DNA of 64,000 bases from Lepidurus packardi (lineage: Eukaryota > Arthropoda > Branchiopoda > Notostraca > Triopsidae). The stretch's first letter is position 1. The number at the start of each line of letters is the position of its first letter. Location: assembly GCA_023053545.1 (NCBI GenBank), contig JAKZAN010000001.1:7026565-7090564 (forward strand). The letters are read 5' to 3'. The notes under the pieces are model-generated. The model saw only the letters and a list, made by a program, of their open reading frames with translations, was not told where the DNA came from and did no database searches. Below are positions 1-10,823 of the stretch, in pieces. The translations under genes were made by a program, and so were the position numbers.

Positions 1-3000
1 TTTATTAGTTTCGCTCACCGTTGCCTAGCATCTGAAAGACAAAAGCTCCCAAGGTTTTTTTTTTTTCTCAATTATTATTTTACTTTTACCTTTTTTTTTT
101 TACTTATGGAAACACAGAAAGAAGAAAAAGCTGGCGTTTTTAGTTATCTTTGCATGGTACGCGCACAAATAGGTGCATTTCCGGAGTCAAACTAAATTGC
201 AGCGCCCAGATCAATTGAGGGGTCGGAAAAAGAATTGGAGGGGGGAGAGCAGACGTCGGGACTGGAAATCGATGAGCGTCTTAGGAGTTTTCGCTCTCAA
301 GTTTCTCGACGGGTTTACCTGAACTTTTTACCCCAAAGTCTCTCAAAACTTTAAGGACCTTAAAGGTGTAAGAAGGGTTGAAAGAAAGACTTCAACTCCT
401 GATAGAGAGCTGATAGATTTATTCTGATAGATTCTGTTGATTACTTGTGCTGGCGGTTTTTTCAGACATGGCTTCTTGTTTTGGGGCAGGAATTATCCGC
501 AGATCCGGACTGAAGATGTGGAGAAATTGAGTTTATGGGTTAGACCAGCTTAGAAATCATGTTCTTGTTCTGTTGACCCGACTTTTTTTATTTTATTTTT
601 TTAAAGGTATGTATAACGGTGTTTAGCAAAGTTTTAAAGGCTGCGTAGTTTGAGGGGAAGGTAACTAAGACTTGAGAACAACGACGGACTTAAAAGGTTG
701 TTTGGGTCAGTGATTAGTTAAAATTTTATAGAAACAGAAGCCTTGTCATGTGAGTAGACAACAGGTCGCCCTTTATAGCTAAAAACGAACGCATTCTCGA
801 TATTGAGTTGGGTTACAGTGAAGTCTGACGTCATAGGAAGATTTAACTTGAGACTTTTTAAATCCTTTTTTTCTTGTCATTTTTTTTTAAATTAAAAAAA
901 AATGCTGCTTTGCTTTACCCTTTAGAAGCGATTTTTAAGCTTGAGCCTGCTTGCTTACCAAACAGGGAAGAGTAACGAAGAAGCATCTTATCCTTGTTGA
1001 GTCGTCTTGGGCATGTAAAAACACTATCGCAGCGCAATGAAGCGATTCGTGGCTTTTTTTTTTATTTTGTAGTTATGTCAGGGCAACTTTGTTGGAGGAA
1101 AAAGTGTGCTCTGGTTTCGAAAGAAAGGTGTACTAGGTAATTTGATGGCGAAACCGTTTTCGCGCTCTCTGGGCTGTGACATTGTTGCAGCCGCTGGCTG
1201 CAGTCGTGGAACGCGTCTTTTTCCCAATGCTCGTTATCACGTGTGGTCATGTAAACGTGGTGCTGCATGGGTGCCTTTAGGGACCCTCATCCCGGTACGG
1301 TTTTGTCTTTGCTGGCTCGTTAAGTTTCTATCAAATGCGATTATTTCCTAATTGAATCCTATGGATAGATAACTAGACCCCAAGTACTGCACTCGGTTCC
1401 AGTATGTAATCTTTTTCCAATTTCGTTTAGCTTTGGAAGGTTAACGAGAGTTACATTCTGTGGTGCATTCAGCAATGCCCGTTTAGTAGAGTAGATACAA
1501 TGGAGTAATTCATGAAAGTTAAATAGGGAAAATAGTGCTCGAAAGATAGAAAAAAGTTATGTTTAGTAGAGTAATTCGTGACAGTTAAATACCAAATAAT
1601 GCTTTAAGAGGGAGAAAAAAGTTCTGGAACGTTTCAGACAGTTTGAAGTTCAGGAAGTTCGATTGGCTGAAAGTATGTCGTTTCCATTTTGTCGATTTTG
1701 TTTGCTTTGTTCAGGTTTTTCCATAGCTGAACGACTGTACTAACAACGTAATTAAGTGCTATAAATGGAATAGCTCTAAATTAGTGCACAGATGTGCGCA
1801 TCAAAAGCTTTTTTGTTTCAGTAGACACTCTCTTTCAGTAGACAGTCTCCGATTGTTTGTACGTTAATCAAACTTTGACATATTAGACCCTTTTGAGCTT
1901 TTGGTACCGTAATTAGTTAATGTCGTACTAGGAAAATTATTGGAAATCTCGAAAACCTTTTTTTTCTTATATATAAAAGCTGAGAGGCTTAGAGCCCAAT
2001 ATAACGGAGCTGCTCAGGCTTCGTGTACTAAATCGAGGGAACAGCTTTGGAAAAAAAGATGGCAATCAGACAGAAAAGGTAGAAAAGTGTATAGAACACA
2101 CTTCCTAGGACAATTTTTGGTGATTAGGGTCGTCGATAATCATGTGCGTGTAGAAATATTCCCTTTAGACTTTCAAATGTTTTTAAGCTTCTTTTAAGCT
2201 CTATCTAGAAATTTGAGGATAGGTCTTAAGTTTTTCCCGTCTTTCACAATTACTTTCAACATTTTCGTTTACAGTTACTTTCTTCATTGCTTCCAACAAT
2301 CAATCTCATGGCTACGACAATTTGACGAATTATTTAACGCTTTAGTCTTTTGGCAAGAATTTTGACCTTCCGGAGCTAGTGTAAAAGTTGTCGTGGAGTT
2401 TAGTTGCTCTTCCTTTTTTGATTGCGTCTATTTACTTGGCGATTCTGAGTTATAAATAAACGAAAAAAAAATAAAAATTCTAGCTTTAGGATTAAATATT
2501 GGCGGGAAAAAAAGCTCCAAGTTGTAAGCGTCGTAAAACACGAGAGAGTCTGCGGTTTGCTCTGCTACAAGGACATTAACATGAATTACGAAGCATTCAA
2601 ATGAGGGAGTTTTTGTATATACCTGCGATGCTGTTCATGCATCGTTTTATACGTCGTCTGCTCCTTTGCCCGCCTTCCTTCCGCGAGACGTGCATAACCA
2701 AGTAACTTCTCGTGTCTTCTTTTTCATTTTATTTAATTCTGGTCTTCGGTTTGTGTTTTCTGTCGACGAGGCAGGGAGGGACACAAGAAGCAAATGTTAC
2801 GCTTGCAAAGTTGTTCTTTGTCATGTGCGCAGCTCTTCTGCGCATGGAACCCAAACTCCGGAGATGCACGTTAGCTACGCAGTTCTCCCATGGCTAGAGA
2901 CAACAAAGAGACAAGAATAACATTTGACGAATAATAGCGTGTGAAAAACTGTATTTTGGGAAAGCCTTGCCAAGCGGTTTTTTTTTCTTTTTCTTTTCTT

Positions 3001-4714
3001 CCACTTAAAAATAAAACAAAATATGGACACGGACAGATAGAGATTGACGTGTCTCTAAATCTGTGCTATTGACCTAGCGCTTTTTATTTCAGGAAGGAAA
3101 AGGGCACGATCTAAAAGAGCGAAAGAATCCGACGCGCCAGGTTGGAAAATACTTGTGCAGAGTTTTCCTTGTGTTATACCTTGCGCGAAAAGGGTCTTGA
3201 CGTGTAAATGACGGGTCTGTCGACGTTTGTCTTACTCCTTTTTGGTTTTTCTCTTATTTTGCTGGACTTTTTATTACCTTCTTATCTATGTGTGCTGACT
3301 AGTCAAGCAAGCGGTGTTAGAAGTTAGGTTGCACAATCAGTTAGATTGCACATCTGGCTAGAGTAATGTCGTTGGCATACGGGGATGCTAACTCTCCCAC
3401 TTTGCATGGGAATGAAAGTTTGGTAGCAGGAGGTAAAAATGATACAATGGAAAAAAAATAGAACGATTAAGGGGGGAAGGGGACCAGCAAACATTGTGAT
3501 TATCTAGTGAAGATGAGGAGAAATGTGATGGGGTGGAGGGGAAGAAGAGTCAAGGGGTTGTGACCCTCCCAAATGAGTCTGTTTGATATGGATTGTCAAT
3601 TCAGGGGAGCGAAATGGAGTCGGTAATTTAGTTGAGAAAGGACCTGAGTTAGGGTAAGAAAAACATGGCCATCCGTGACGTATCTCGTTATTTGTGGAGT
3701 AAGGAAAAAGGGGGAAAGAGTCAGTATAATATAGTCTAGTATAGCATAAGACTTATAAATAGGAATGCTGCTGTTTTAAAACTTGACCAAACTGTTTTAA
3801 AACAAGACCAAAGCAGTGTATCAAATGTAGTTTTTTTTTATTTCTTTTTTGACGTGTAAGAAACTGGCAAGTTCGTAGAAGTTAGGGTAATGAACAAGAA
3901 GAAAGCTGGTGGGACATCCGCCAGACGGGACTTGGAAGGGATTTTTCTCTTTTGTAAGCACATGTCATGCCAACTGTTGGGTCTTTTATTATGAAACGAG
4001 AAGCCAAAGCAAGTTGGAAACCCCATTGCAAGAAATTAGCCGTTTCTTTTCTTTACTTTTGTTTTTTGAGTGTGTATGTGTGCGTGGAAAACGTCCGTTT
4101 CGAAGAAAAACCTGTCTTTTTTTAAAGGAATTTTAGAGGGTTAAATGGAGCGTGATGTTGTTTTGTTTGTTTCGGCCATTGGTATCAGAAAGGACTGGTA
4201 TTGAGAGATGGTAAAAAGCCAACGATCGAAAGACTTGTCAGTTAGTGAATTGTTTACTTGATTGACAGCGAATATTTGAGTGTAAATGGGCGTAAAACGT
4301 CGTCAAGCCTTAGATCACTTTACATGGATGAGCGGCTTTTGCTTTGACTCAAAAATGGGCACATAAAATACATGTACGTAGGACTGGGCCGCTCAACCTA
4401 GAACGTGATTGGCATTAGTTATTTTTCAATGGCTTCAGTGTGATTTCGGCTGAAGTGGATTCCTCTAGTTAAAAACAAGAGCCGGAAAATAAGAACGTGA
4501 ATGAAAAAAAAAAACCTTGGGTAGCAAGCCTTGTCGATATGTCAAAGAAGTTCTAAATGTTTTGGTTTCGTTTCTCCTTTTTTGTTTCATTTTTGAAGGT
4601 ATTATTTATTTACTTATTTTTTCATGAATTTTTTTGTCCTTGTTTGCCTTTGTCTTAATGGAATAACCGTAATTACTGTAGCGTGAATGTAAAATGACCA
4701 TGAATAACGTCTAG
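1..4714. other. Non-coding stretch upstream of the first visible AP-2 exon
   Basis: No exon could be supported here on either strand. The DNA is AT-rich with many T and A runs. The first recognised AP-2 exon at 4715 is entered in mid-codon, so at least the part next to it is AP-2 intron. I looked for the preceding AP-2 exon, which in the family ends with a leucine-rich segment and two arginines, and did not find it. A degenerate tandem duplication lies at 1481-1624. Confidence 0.5.
1481..1624. repeat. Degenerate tandem duplication, unit about 65-80 bp
   Basis: Two adjacent blocks each begin with GTTTAGTAGAGTA. Both then carry a 'gtaattc.tga.agttaaata' segment and end with an 'agaaaaaagtt' segment. 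The second copy starts at 1561. The copies differ by substitutions and a short indel, so the duplication is not recent. Confidence 0.55.
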
Positions 4715-4833
4715 GGCGAAATCCAAAAACGGCGGTCGCGAATTACGCGAAAGTTTGGAGCGCATTGGTTTAAGTTTGCCTGCTGGTCGGCGGAAAGCCG
4801 CCAACGTTACCTTGCTCAGCGCACTCGTCGAAG
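4715..4833 (+). CDS. TFAP2: AP-2 basic-region exon, copy A of a tandem pair
   Basis: The exon is 119 nt. It is preceded by a CTAG acceptor and followed by a GTAAAA donor. One base completes the incoming codon and one G is left over, so the length is not a multiple of three. It encodes 39 residues plus the split glycine: [18 protein letters not shown] followed by the conserved [14 protein letters not shown] and SALVE. It is intact and conserved at all family-invariant positions. Copy B lies 222 nt downstream with the same length and phase. Including both copies would shift the frame, so a functional mRNA should take only one. Confidence 0.9.
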
Positions 4834-7800
4834 GTAAAAGCGAAATTCCATTGAAGTCCCTATTTCTCCTCAACCGCTTCCGCCGGGGGACTTCTCGTGA
4901 CGGTTCTATTTCACCTTGATTAACCCCAAAACATGATGTGTTGGGATAGATTTGGTGTTGGCTCACAATGGTCTTGATTCGCTTGTTTTTTCGGTGGACT
5001 CTTACCTTGCTAACCTGGGTTTTTGGTTTTTTCTTTGGTTATTGGTGTGTTGCAGGGCCAAGTCAAAGAACGGCGGCCGGTTGCTCCGTGATCGATTAGA
5101 ACAAATAGGCTTGACGTTACCCGCAGGTCGGAGGAAGGCGGCCAATGTCACCTTGCTTTCTTCCTTGGTCGAAGGTAAGAGACTTGCTCAGCCTCCCCCA
5201 ACTTGCGTACTGCTCCCGCACCTTACCCTAATCCTCCCTCCTAAAGCCATATTTACTCACTCACGACTCCTTGCTTGCGTTCTCCGGCTTGGCCAAGCGC
5301 ACGCAAAAAAAAATAACTCGCTTTTTTCTTTCTTGTCACTTTCCTGTGCATGTGGCATGAAGAGGTACCGAAAAGGGGCAGAAGAGTGAAAATGTTTAAT
5401 CGACTTAAAAATGGAAAGACCGGTTTTTTGTTTTGCTGCAATAGTCACCAAAATTCGGAAATATCGACGTTATTCTCAGAATAATAAACTTAATTCCATT
5501 TTTTAACAGCCGTTCATTAGTAACTGGCATGCATTCTTTTGGTCTTGACGTAACATGGCGTGACTGACTATAGTCACTGTATTTTCTTGCTTGAAACAGT
5601 TTAAGGGAAGTTTTCTGGGTAACATGGATAGGGATACGTCAGAAAGCCGTGTGATCAATTTTGTGTTAGTCTTCCTTCAATAGCTTAAATGGAAAGGAAA
5701 ATATCATTAGAACTGTTTGAAAAAATTAAGGCTCTGTATACCTTAGCTTATTGATGGGAAATAGTCACAGGTGCCTAAAAAAGTAAGACAAGAAATATTT
5801 TGCTAATAACCGGCAAAGTTTCCACGCTTGTTTACATTCGGAAAAGTACAATTTGTCACCACAGTTTGCTGTAGTAGCACAATGTCCCAAATCAAGTTGT
5901 CAAACTTTCGGAACAAGATTTCTCAAAACGGCTTGTCAGATTTGAAAGCAATCTAAAACAAAAGTTTTCTTCTGTTAGTAGCTAGTGCACACCAAAGGAC
6001 ATATTTTTAGACAACACATTTCTCATAGTTACAAATTTAGTTTGCATAATTTACTACCCATTGGGAAAAAATTATATTGGTTGTGCACTACCTGTTAGCA
6101 AGCTCAACCTTACTGTCGAAAATTTTTTTCATGAAATGTACTGGTTTTCTCAAAATTGTTTGGAGCCTTAAGGGAAGTATTCGGGTACCATAGACAGTAA
6201 CACCTCAATGACGTCACAGAGCCATATGATCGATTTGTTTTATTTCTTCCTTTGTTTACTTAAATGGAAAGTAAATTATCATTAGAGCTATTTTTCTTTT
6301 TAAGACAAAGTTGTTCTTTGGCGACTATTGCCCTTCGATTCGCAATTTCGAACGCGTAACGTTAGTTAGGAACATTTTTTCGAAAGGAAAGACTCGGGGT
6401 GTTGAAAATCTTTGTACTTTCAAAGCCTGTGGAGTGCGACTTTCCAAGTTAGGACAAGTATCTCGTGCTTTGTTAAATATTAAGCTTTGAGAAGCTTTTG
6501 TAACCTAGGAATTTTTTTGGGGACACTCGGAAACATGGTAATTTGCGTTCCCCTCACCGGGCATCCAGCATAATCGTTTGATTCCTTTGTCATGCAAAAC
6601 AAACCAGCACATTTACGTGTCAATCACTGTATTTGACTCTAAACATTACAGACAAAGAGACGAGTTTGGGTGGGTTGCTTTTTGTCGCACAAAATTCAGG
6701 GGGGCAAAGGGGACACATGCTGTGAAAAGGGCAGGCTGATCAAACAAAGACTTGATTTCCATTTTCTTTCTTTTTTCTTGCTCACCTCACTCTGTTTTAT
6801 AGCACGAGTAAGGGTAACTCCTTCGCTGGTAAAAATAGAAGTCATCAAAAAAAGTTTATTCCTAAGGAATTAGCTTCTTCCTGAAATGTTCTATTGCTGG
6901 CTATTCAGTCTTTTCAGTAACTCACACTTGACGGTCCATATCTGAGCTGAGGGCCCATTAGCACCCATTTTTATTTTTATGGGAGTTCATAAAAGTTTCA
7001 GTTTAGGGAAAGAAAAAATTTTAAAAAAAGGAAACAGGTAAAAGGCAAAAGGGTTATTTGGTCAAATTTAAATGTTTCACAGAAGGTAAAGGGGAGCGAT
7101 GTTACGGGGTTGTTTGTTAGGAACGTAAGAATCGAGTTTTCTTTATTTCATTTTTTGCTTTTTTTTCTGGGGTCCTGGCGTGCTGGTGAGCCATAAAACC
7201 GCGCCAGGTCCGGTAGCGAGATTAGAGTCATTATCTTTTTCTCCTCTTACCTCCTAGAAAAAGGTTTATATAGCAAAGCTAGTCTTAAATCCTGTTTCCG
7301 AAAACTCGACGAACGGTGATGCCCAAACTAAAAAAGAAAAATGTGAAAGAAAATAAGTAACGCCAGTTAAGTGTAACGAATTCTGGCGTAGTCTCTGAAC
7401 AGTTTCCCCTCTTTAGCTCTAGTATAGGTTTCGTATTAAGTGCAGGAATCCTTTTCGTTTCTTTTTGACTTGCACTCGTGGAATCGTGCATGATTAAAGG
7501 TCTGTCTGTATAAGATTTGTCTTGGGGAAGTAAGGACTGTGGTTTACTATAATTGGTCGTTTTGTGCTAACGCTCCAGATCGTGAGCTGTTTAGCTTTCT
7601 TTCTCTCTCTGGGCTTATGGACGCAGGGGCGAAGACAAAAGCTTAAATTTTTTTATTATTTTTTTTTTACCTATATGGATACAAGTTGCGTGGAAGCTGG
7701 GAAGTTGTGCGGTAATTTAGGTGACCCTGGCCTTCCGAACTTGATTTCATAAAGAAAAGTGGACGGGAGACGTTATGTGTTAAAGTAATCTGGAAGATGG

Positions 7801-7867
7801 TGGAATAAAAAAAGAAAATTTGGACCGTGGGGCGTGAGAACGGCGCAGTCAAGGCCGGGGCGGTGCT

Positions 7868-7905
<38 letters not shown>

Positions 7906-10823
7906 CAATTTGAGGATTTTACCAGAGTTGGCGTCGGTGGAAAATCGTGCACCTGTTTTTCAAACCGAACCAAGTTGTATACCTATTAGCTCGAGATGCA
8001 TTCATCTAGCGCAGCTGGTATCTCCCCAACCGCTTGAGTTCTCTCTCGTCTCTTTTTACGTTTTGGCTCGGAGAAAACCCAAGAAATGTCCCATGGAGCT
8101 TAAAATTTGGAAGCAGAATCTATACACAAGTGAACGGGAGCCTTGTAAAACCGAACTTGTTCAAATGATGGAGCACCTTTGGCTTGCTACATAGAGGTCA
8201 TCGGTATCAGCTCCATTGAACAGACTCGAGCTGTGACGGATAGGTCCACTAACATTTATTTTTAGAGATTGATACGATAAACCCAGGTTTTCTCTTCCGT
8301 ATGTTGCTGAACTCGCTTTAAAACTGTCTGTGATAAGCGATCACGAATAAAGAGGCAGCATCAAGTTTAAACTCGGATTCCATAAAACTCCCAAGAAGTT
8401 AAGAACGAGTTCGTGGAAATGTCTCAGAACATAAACTTCAAGTAGTTTCCCTTTTCTGAAAAGAGTTAGTGGCATCGTTAAGAAACGTTGCATCCGGAAA
8501 TGGTTTGTCACTTGGTTACAGCCGTTAATTAAGTTAATGAGTTCGCCAAAAAAGGTTTACATGATGACCTAAAGTTTCCACTGATGGCACTAAACTTCTA
8601 GAGTTTTTTTTTTTTTTTTATTAACGTTCTTCCCCCCCCCCCCCCCCCCCCCTTTCCTTGCTTGTGGTCACTGTTGTTTTGCGAAGGCAAACGCTGTTGA
8701 TGCTGGGTATTTTATTTTGGAAGGACGGGCGTTGAAGTAGCTAACTCGGCAAACCGTCGTGTTACCTGTAATTACATCCGCTGGTAGTCTCGGGAGCAGG
8801 AGAGCCAGAGATAGAGAAAAGGTAGAACCGAAAGTAAAAAAAACTTAAGTTTTTCGGGTTCGTTGACGCGCCGGATCCTAGGTCGTATACAATAGCTCAT
8901 GATTAGTGGGGATCCGTGGCGAGCACATCCCGAGAATCACTGCATGGTGCATGTGTTTCTTTCTTGCCCCTTTTTGGTGTTGGTGAATTTGGGATTTGAA
9001 ATTGGTTACTTGCATGGTTTGGACCATTGTGCGTTGTGGTGGTTTTTCTGAGCTGTACGGGTGCTGCACTGTGGTTTGGAAACTTTGAGTCTGCGCCTGC
9101 ATGTTGTTGCGGTTTCCCTGAAATGCTCCTCCGAGTAGCCAATTGCGGTGCAGAGGGGGAAATGGAGCATTATTATAACTGCCTTGGCTCTGTCTCGAAA
9201 ATATCTTTCTGGAGAAGGTTTCTTGAGGTCTGTGAAGACTTAAGACAAGATTCTTCTCGAGGAAAATAAAAAGAAATGAGAAAAAAGGAGAAAGTGCAAA
9301 GGAAAGTGGTACTTAATTGCTTATACGATCTTTTTCTTGTACGTTATCCACAGGAGAAGCTATTCACCTAGCCCGGGATTTTGGTTACGTGTGTGAAACC
9401 GAGTTCCCTTCTCGGCAAGTGGCCGAATACCTTTGTCGCCAACATACAGATCCTAATGAGCAGTATCGGCGAAAAGACCTCATCTTGGCTACCAAGTAAA
9501 ATTACAAAATTATAGTTTTTACTATCGTAAATTAATGTCAGGTAGCATCGTATATGTGCTGCGTACACGTTTACATGTGAGGAAGCTAAAGCTACAGTAG
9601 TTATCTAGTCTTGACTTGATTTGAAAGATGTCCACTAATTATATAGCGCAATCCGGTAAGAGGTTGATCCTTAAAGTGACGCAATTTACGACAGCCTCAC
9701 CTCTCGTGTCTTTTCTTTTTCTTGTTTTCTCGTCCCATGCTTTTGGATTGGGATAGGAGAAGGAAGGACTTTTGCTTACTAGTACAGCATGGGGCACCAT
9801 TTTAAGAACATTTTAGCTTCTTTAACGTCGAGATTACAATGAAAGGCTAGTCGTTAAAAAAAGAGACGGTTCATTTAAAGAACCCAAAGAGAAAGACGCA
9901 TGGCTAGTAATAAGATTTCTATTGTAATGAAAAGAGTTACTCTTCTAGTTTATGGAGCTGGCGGGTTGGGAAATGTAATGGGGCCGAAGGGGCGAACAAT
10001 GGCACGCGAATCATAGAAAAGAGATGTAAATGAGTAATGGCTAACAAAAGAGGTTTTCTTTTAAAGAGTCCGGGAAGTTTTTCTTTTGCCAATTTGAACT
10101 TGAAAATTCCTCCTTGATTTATACGGCGCTCTTGTTGCCAAAGCACGGCCACGGCGGGTAAAGGGGGAGGGGGAGGATGGGAAGCTAGCCTCGTTTATCT
10201 TGTCCCGAGGTTTTATTCTAGCTTGACCAAGATCTCACGGGGAGACCCTTCTAGCATAGTTTCTTATACCCCAAGAGAAAGAATGCCGTTAAAAGGTATC
10301 GCGAAACTCGCTATAATTCAAGAGCGAGGTGAAGGCGGGGAGAAAAAAGAAACTTTGTAAAAGACATTAAGGAAGGGTTCGATTCGAGGATCCATTCATA
10401 GTGAAAATTTCTAGCCAATTAGCATAACGGGTTTTGTTATCAAAGGCTTGTCGTGAAGATGCTAATGGTTTCCTTTTCCGTCTCATAGGCAAATCACCAA
10501 AGAGCTGATGGACTTACTCAACCAAGACAGATCGCCGCTGTGTAATACCAGGCCTCAAATCATCCTTGAGCCCAATATCCAGCGTCACTTGACGCATTTT
10601 TCGCTCATTACCCATGGTTTTGGAAGCCCAGCTATTGTTGCAGCCCTCACAGCCATACAAGTAACGTATTTTTATACCTAAAAGAACTGAAAGAAACTAA
10701 GGAATTTTATCTAAAGTCCATCTGTATGTTTAGAACTTCCTGAATGAATCGTTAAAGTATTTGGACAAAATGTACCCAACTTCGGTGGGTATTGAAATGA
10801 AAAAGGACATGGAGAAGAAGTAA
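4715..10823 (+). CDS. TFAP2: Transcription factor AP-2, 3' part of the gene (DNA-binding and dimerisation domain)
   Basis: This encodes the C-terminal half of an AP-2 family nuclear transcription factor, which binds GC-rich sites as a dimer through a basic region followed by helix-span-helix. Exons seen: 4715-4833 or 5056-5174 (basic segment, alternative copies), 9354-9495, 10489-10660 and 10734-10823, ending in TAA. Phases join perfectly whichever first copy is used. Recognition rests on the near-invariant motifs [52 protein letters not shown] and HGFGSPA. The last exon gives a short C-terminus ending DMEKK. The N-terminal activation domain and start codon lie left of the window. Introns are 0.07 to 4.2 kb. 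The family assignment is very secure; which paralog it corresponds to is not decided. Confidence 0.95.
5056..5174 (+). CDS. TFAP2: AP-2 basic-region exon, copy B of a tandem pair
   Basis: The exon is 119 nt, with a strong TGTGTTGCAG acceptor and a GTAAGA donor, and the same phase as copy A. It encodes [18 protein letters not shown], then [14 protein letters not shown] and SSLVE. It differs from copy A at six of 39 residues (E/L, E/D, S/R, R/Q, S/T, A/S), while third-codon positions differ widely. That pattern suggests an old duplication kept under purifying selection. A branch-point-like TGCTAAC sits about 45 nt before its acceptor. Confidence 0.9.
5602..6295. repeat. Dispersed direct repeat, two copies of about 120 bp
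   Basis: Copies at 5602-5718 and 6169-6295 each start with TAAGGGAAGT. Both continue through a 'gg.taccatgga' type segment, a 'GTGTGATC' type segment and a T-rich stretch, and end with AAATGGAAA followed by ATCATTAGA. The end segment resembles the paired sequence at 30795-30865, which suggests an unnamed interspersed repeat family. No transposase or terminal inverted repeats were recognised. Confidence 0.45.
8632..8652. repeat. Poly-C run, 21 bases
   Basis: An uninterrupted run of 21 C on the plus strand lies inside the AP-2 intron, shortly after a T-rich stretch. It is one of three long C runs in the window; the others are at 58393 and 62779. Confidence 0.9.

Larger units (their letters stand above)
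5175..9353 (+). other. AP-2 intron, about 4.2 kb
   Basis: No coding exon of AP-2 is needed or seen between copy B and the exon at 9354. The intron holds a dispersed direct repeat (5602-5718 and 6169-6295), a run of about 30 T at 7871-7900 and a run of 21 C at 8632-8652. Around 8880-9140 the sequence is less AT-rich and open in several frames; the minus-strand readings are rich in Gln, His and Thr. No gene could be supported there. Confidence 0.6.

Noticed and set aside
7660..7760. Short minus-strand similarity to the beat exon encoding SADAPSF
   Set aside because: Only about 30 bases align, with a gap. A stop codon sits where the conserved YKCE should be, and there is no flanking Ig sequence.
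8005..8060. tRNA A-box-like TAGCGCAGCTGG
   Set aside because: No B box or foldable anticodon and T arms follow at the right distance.
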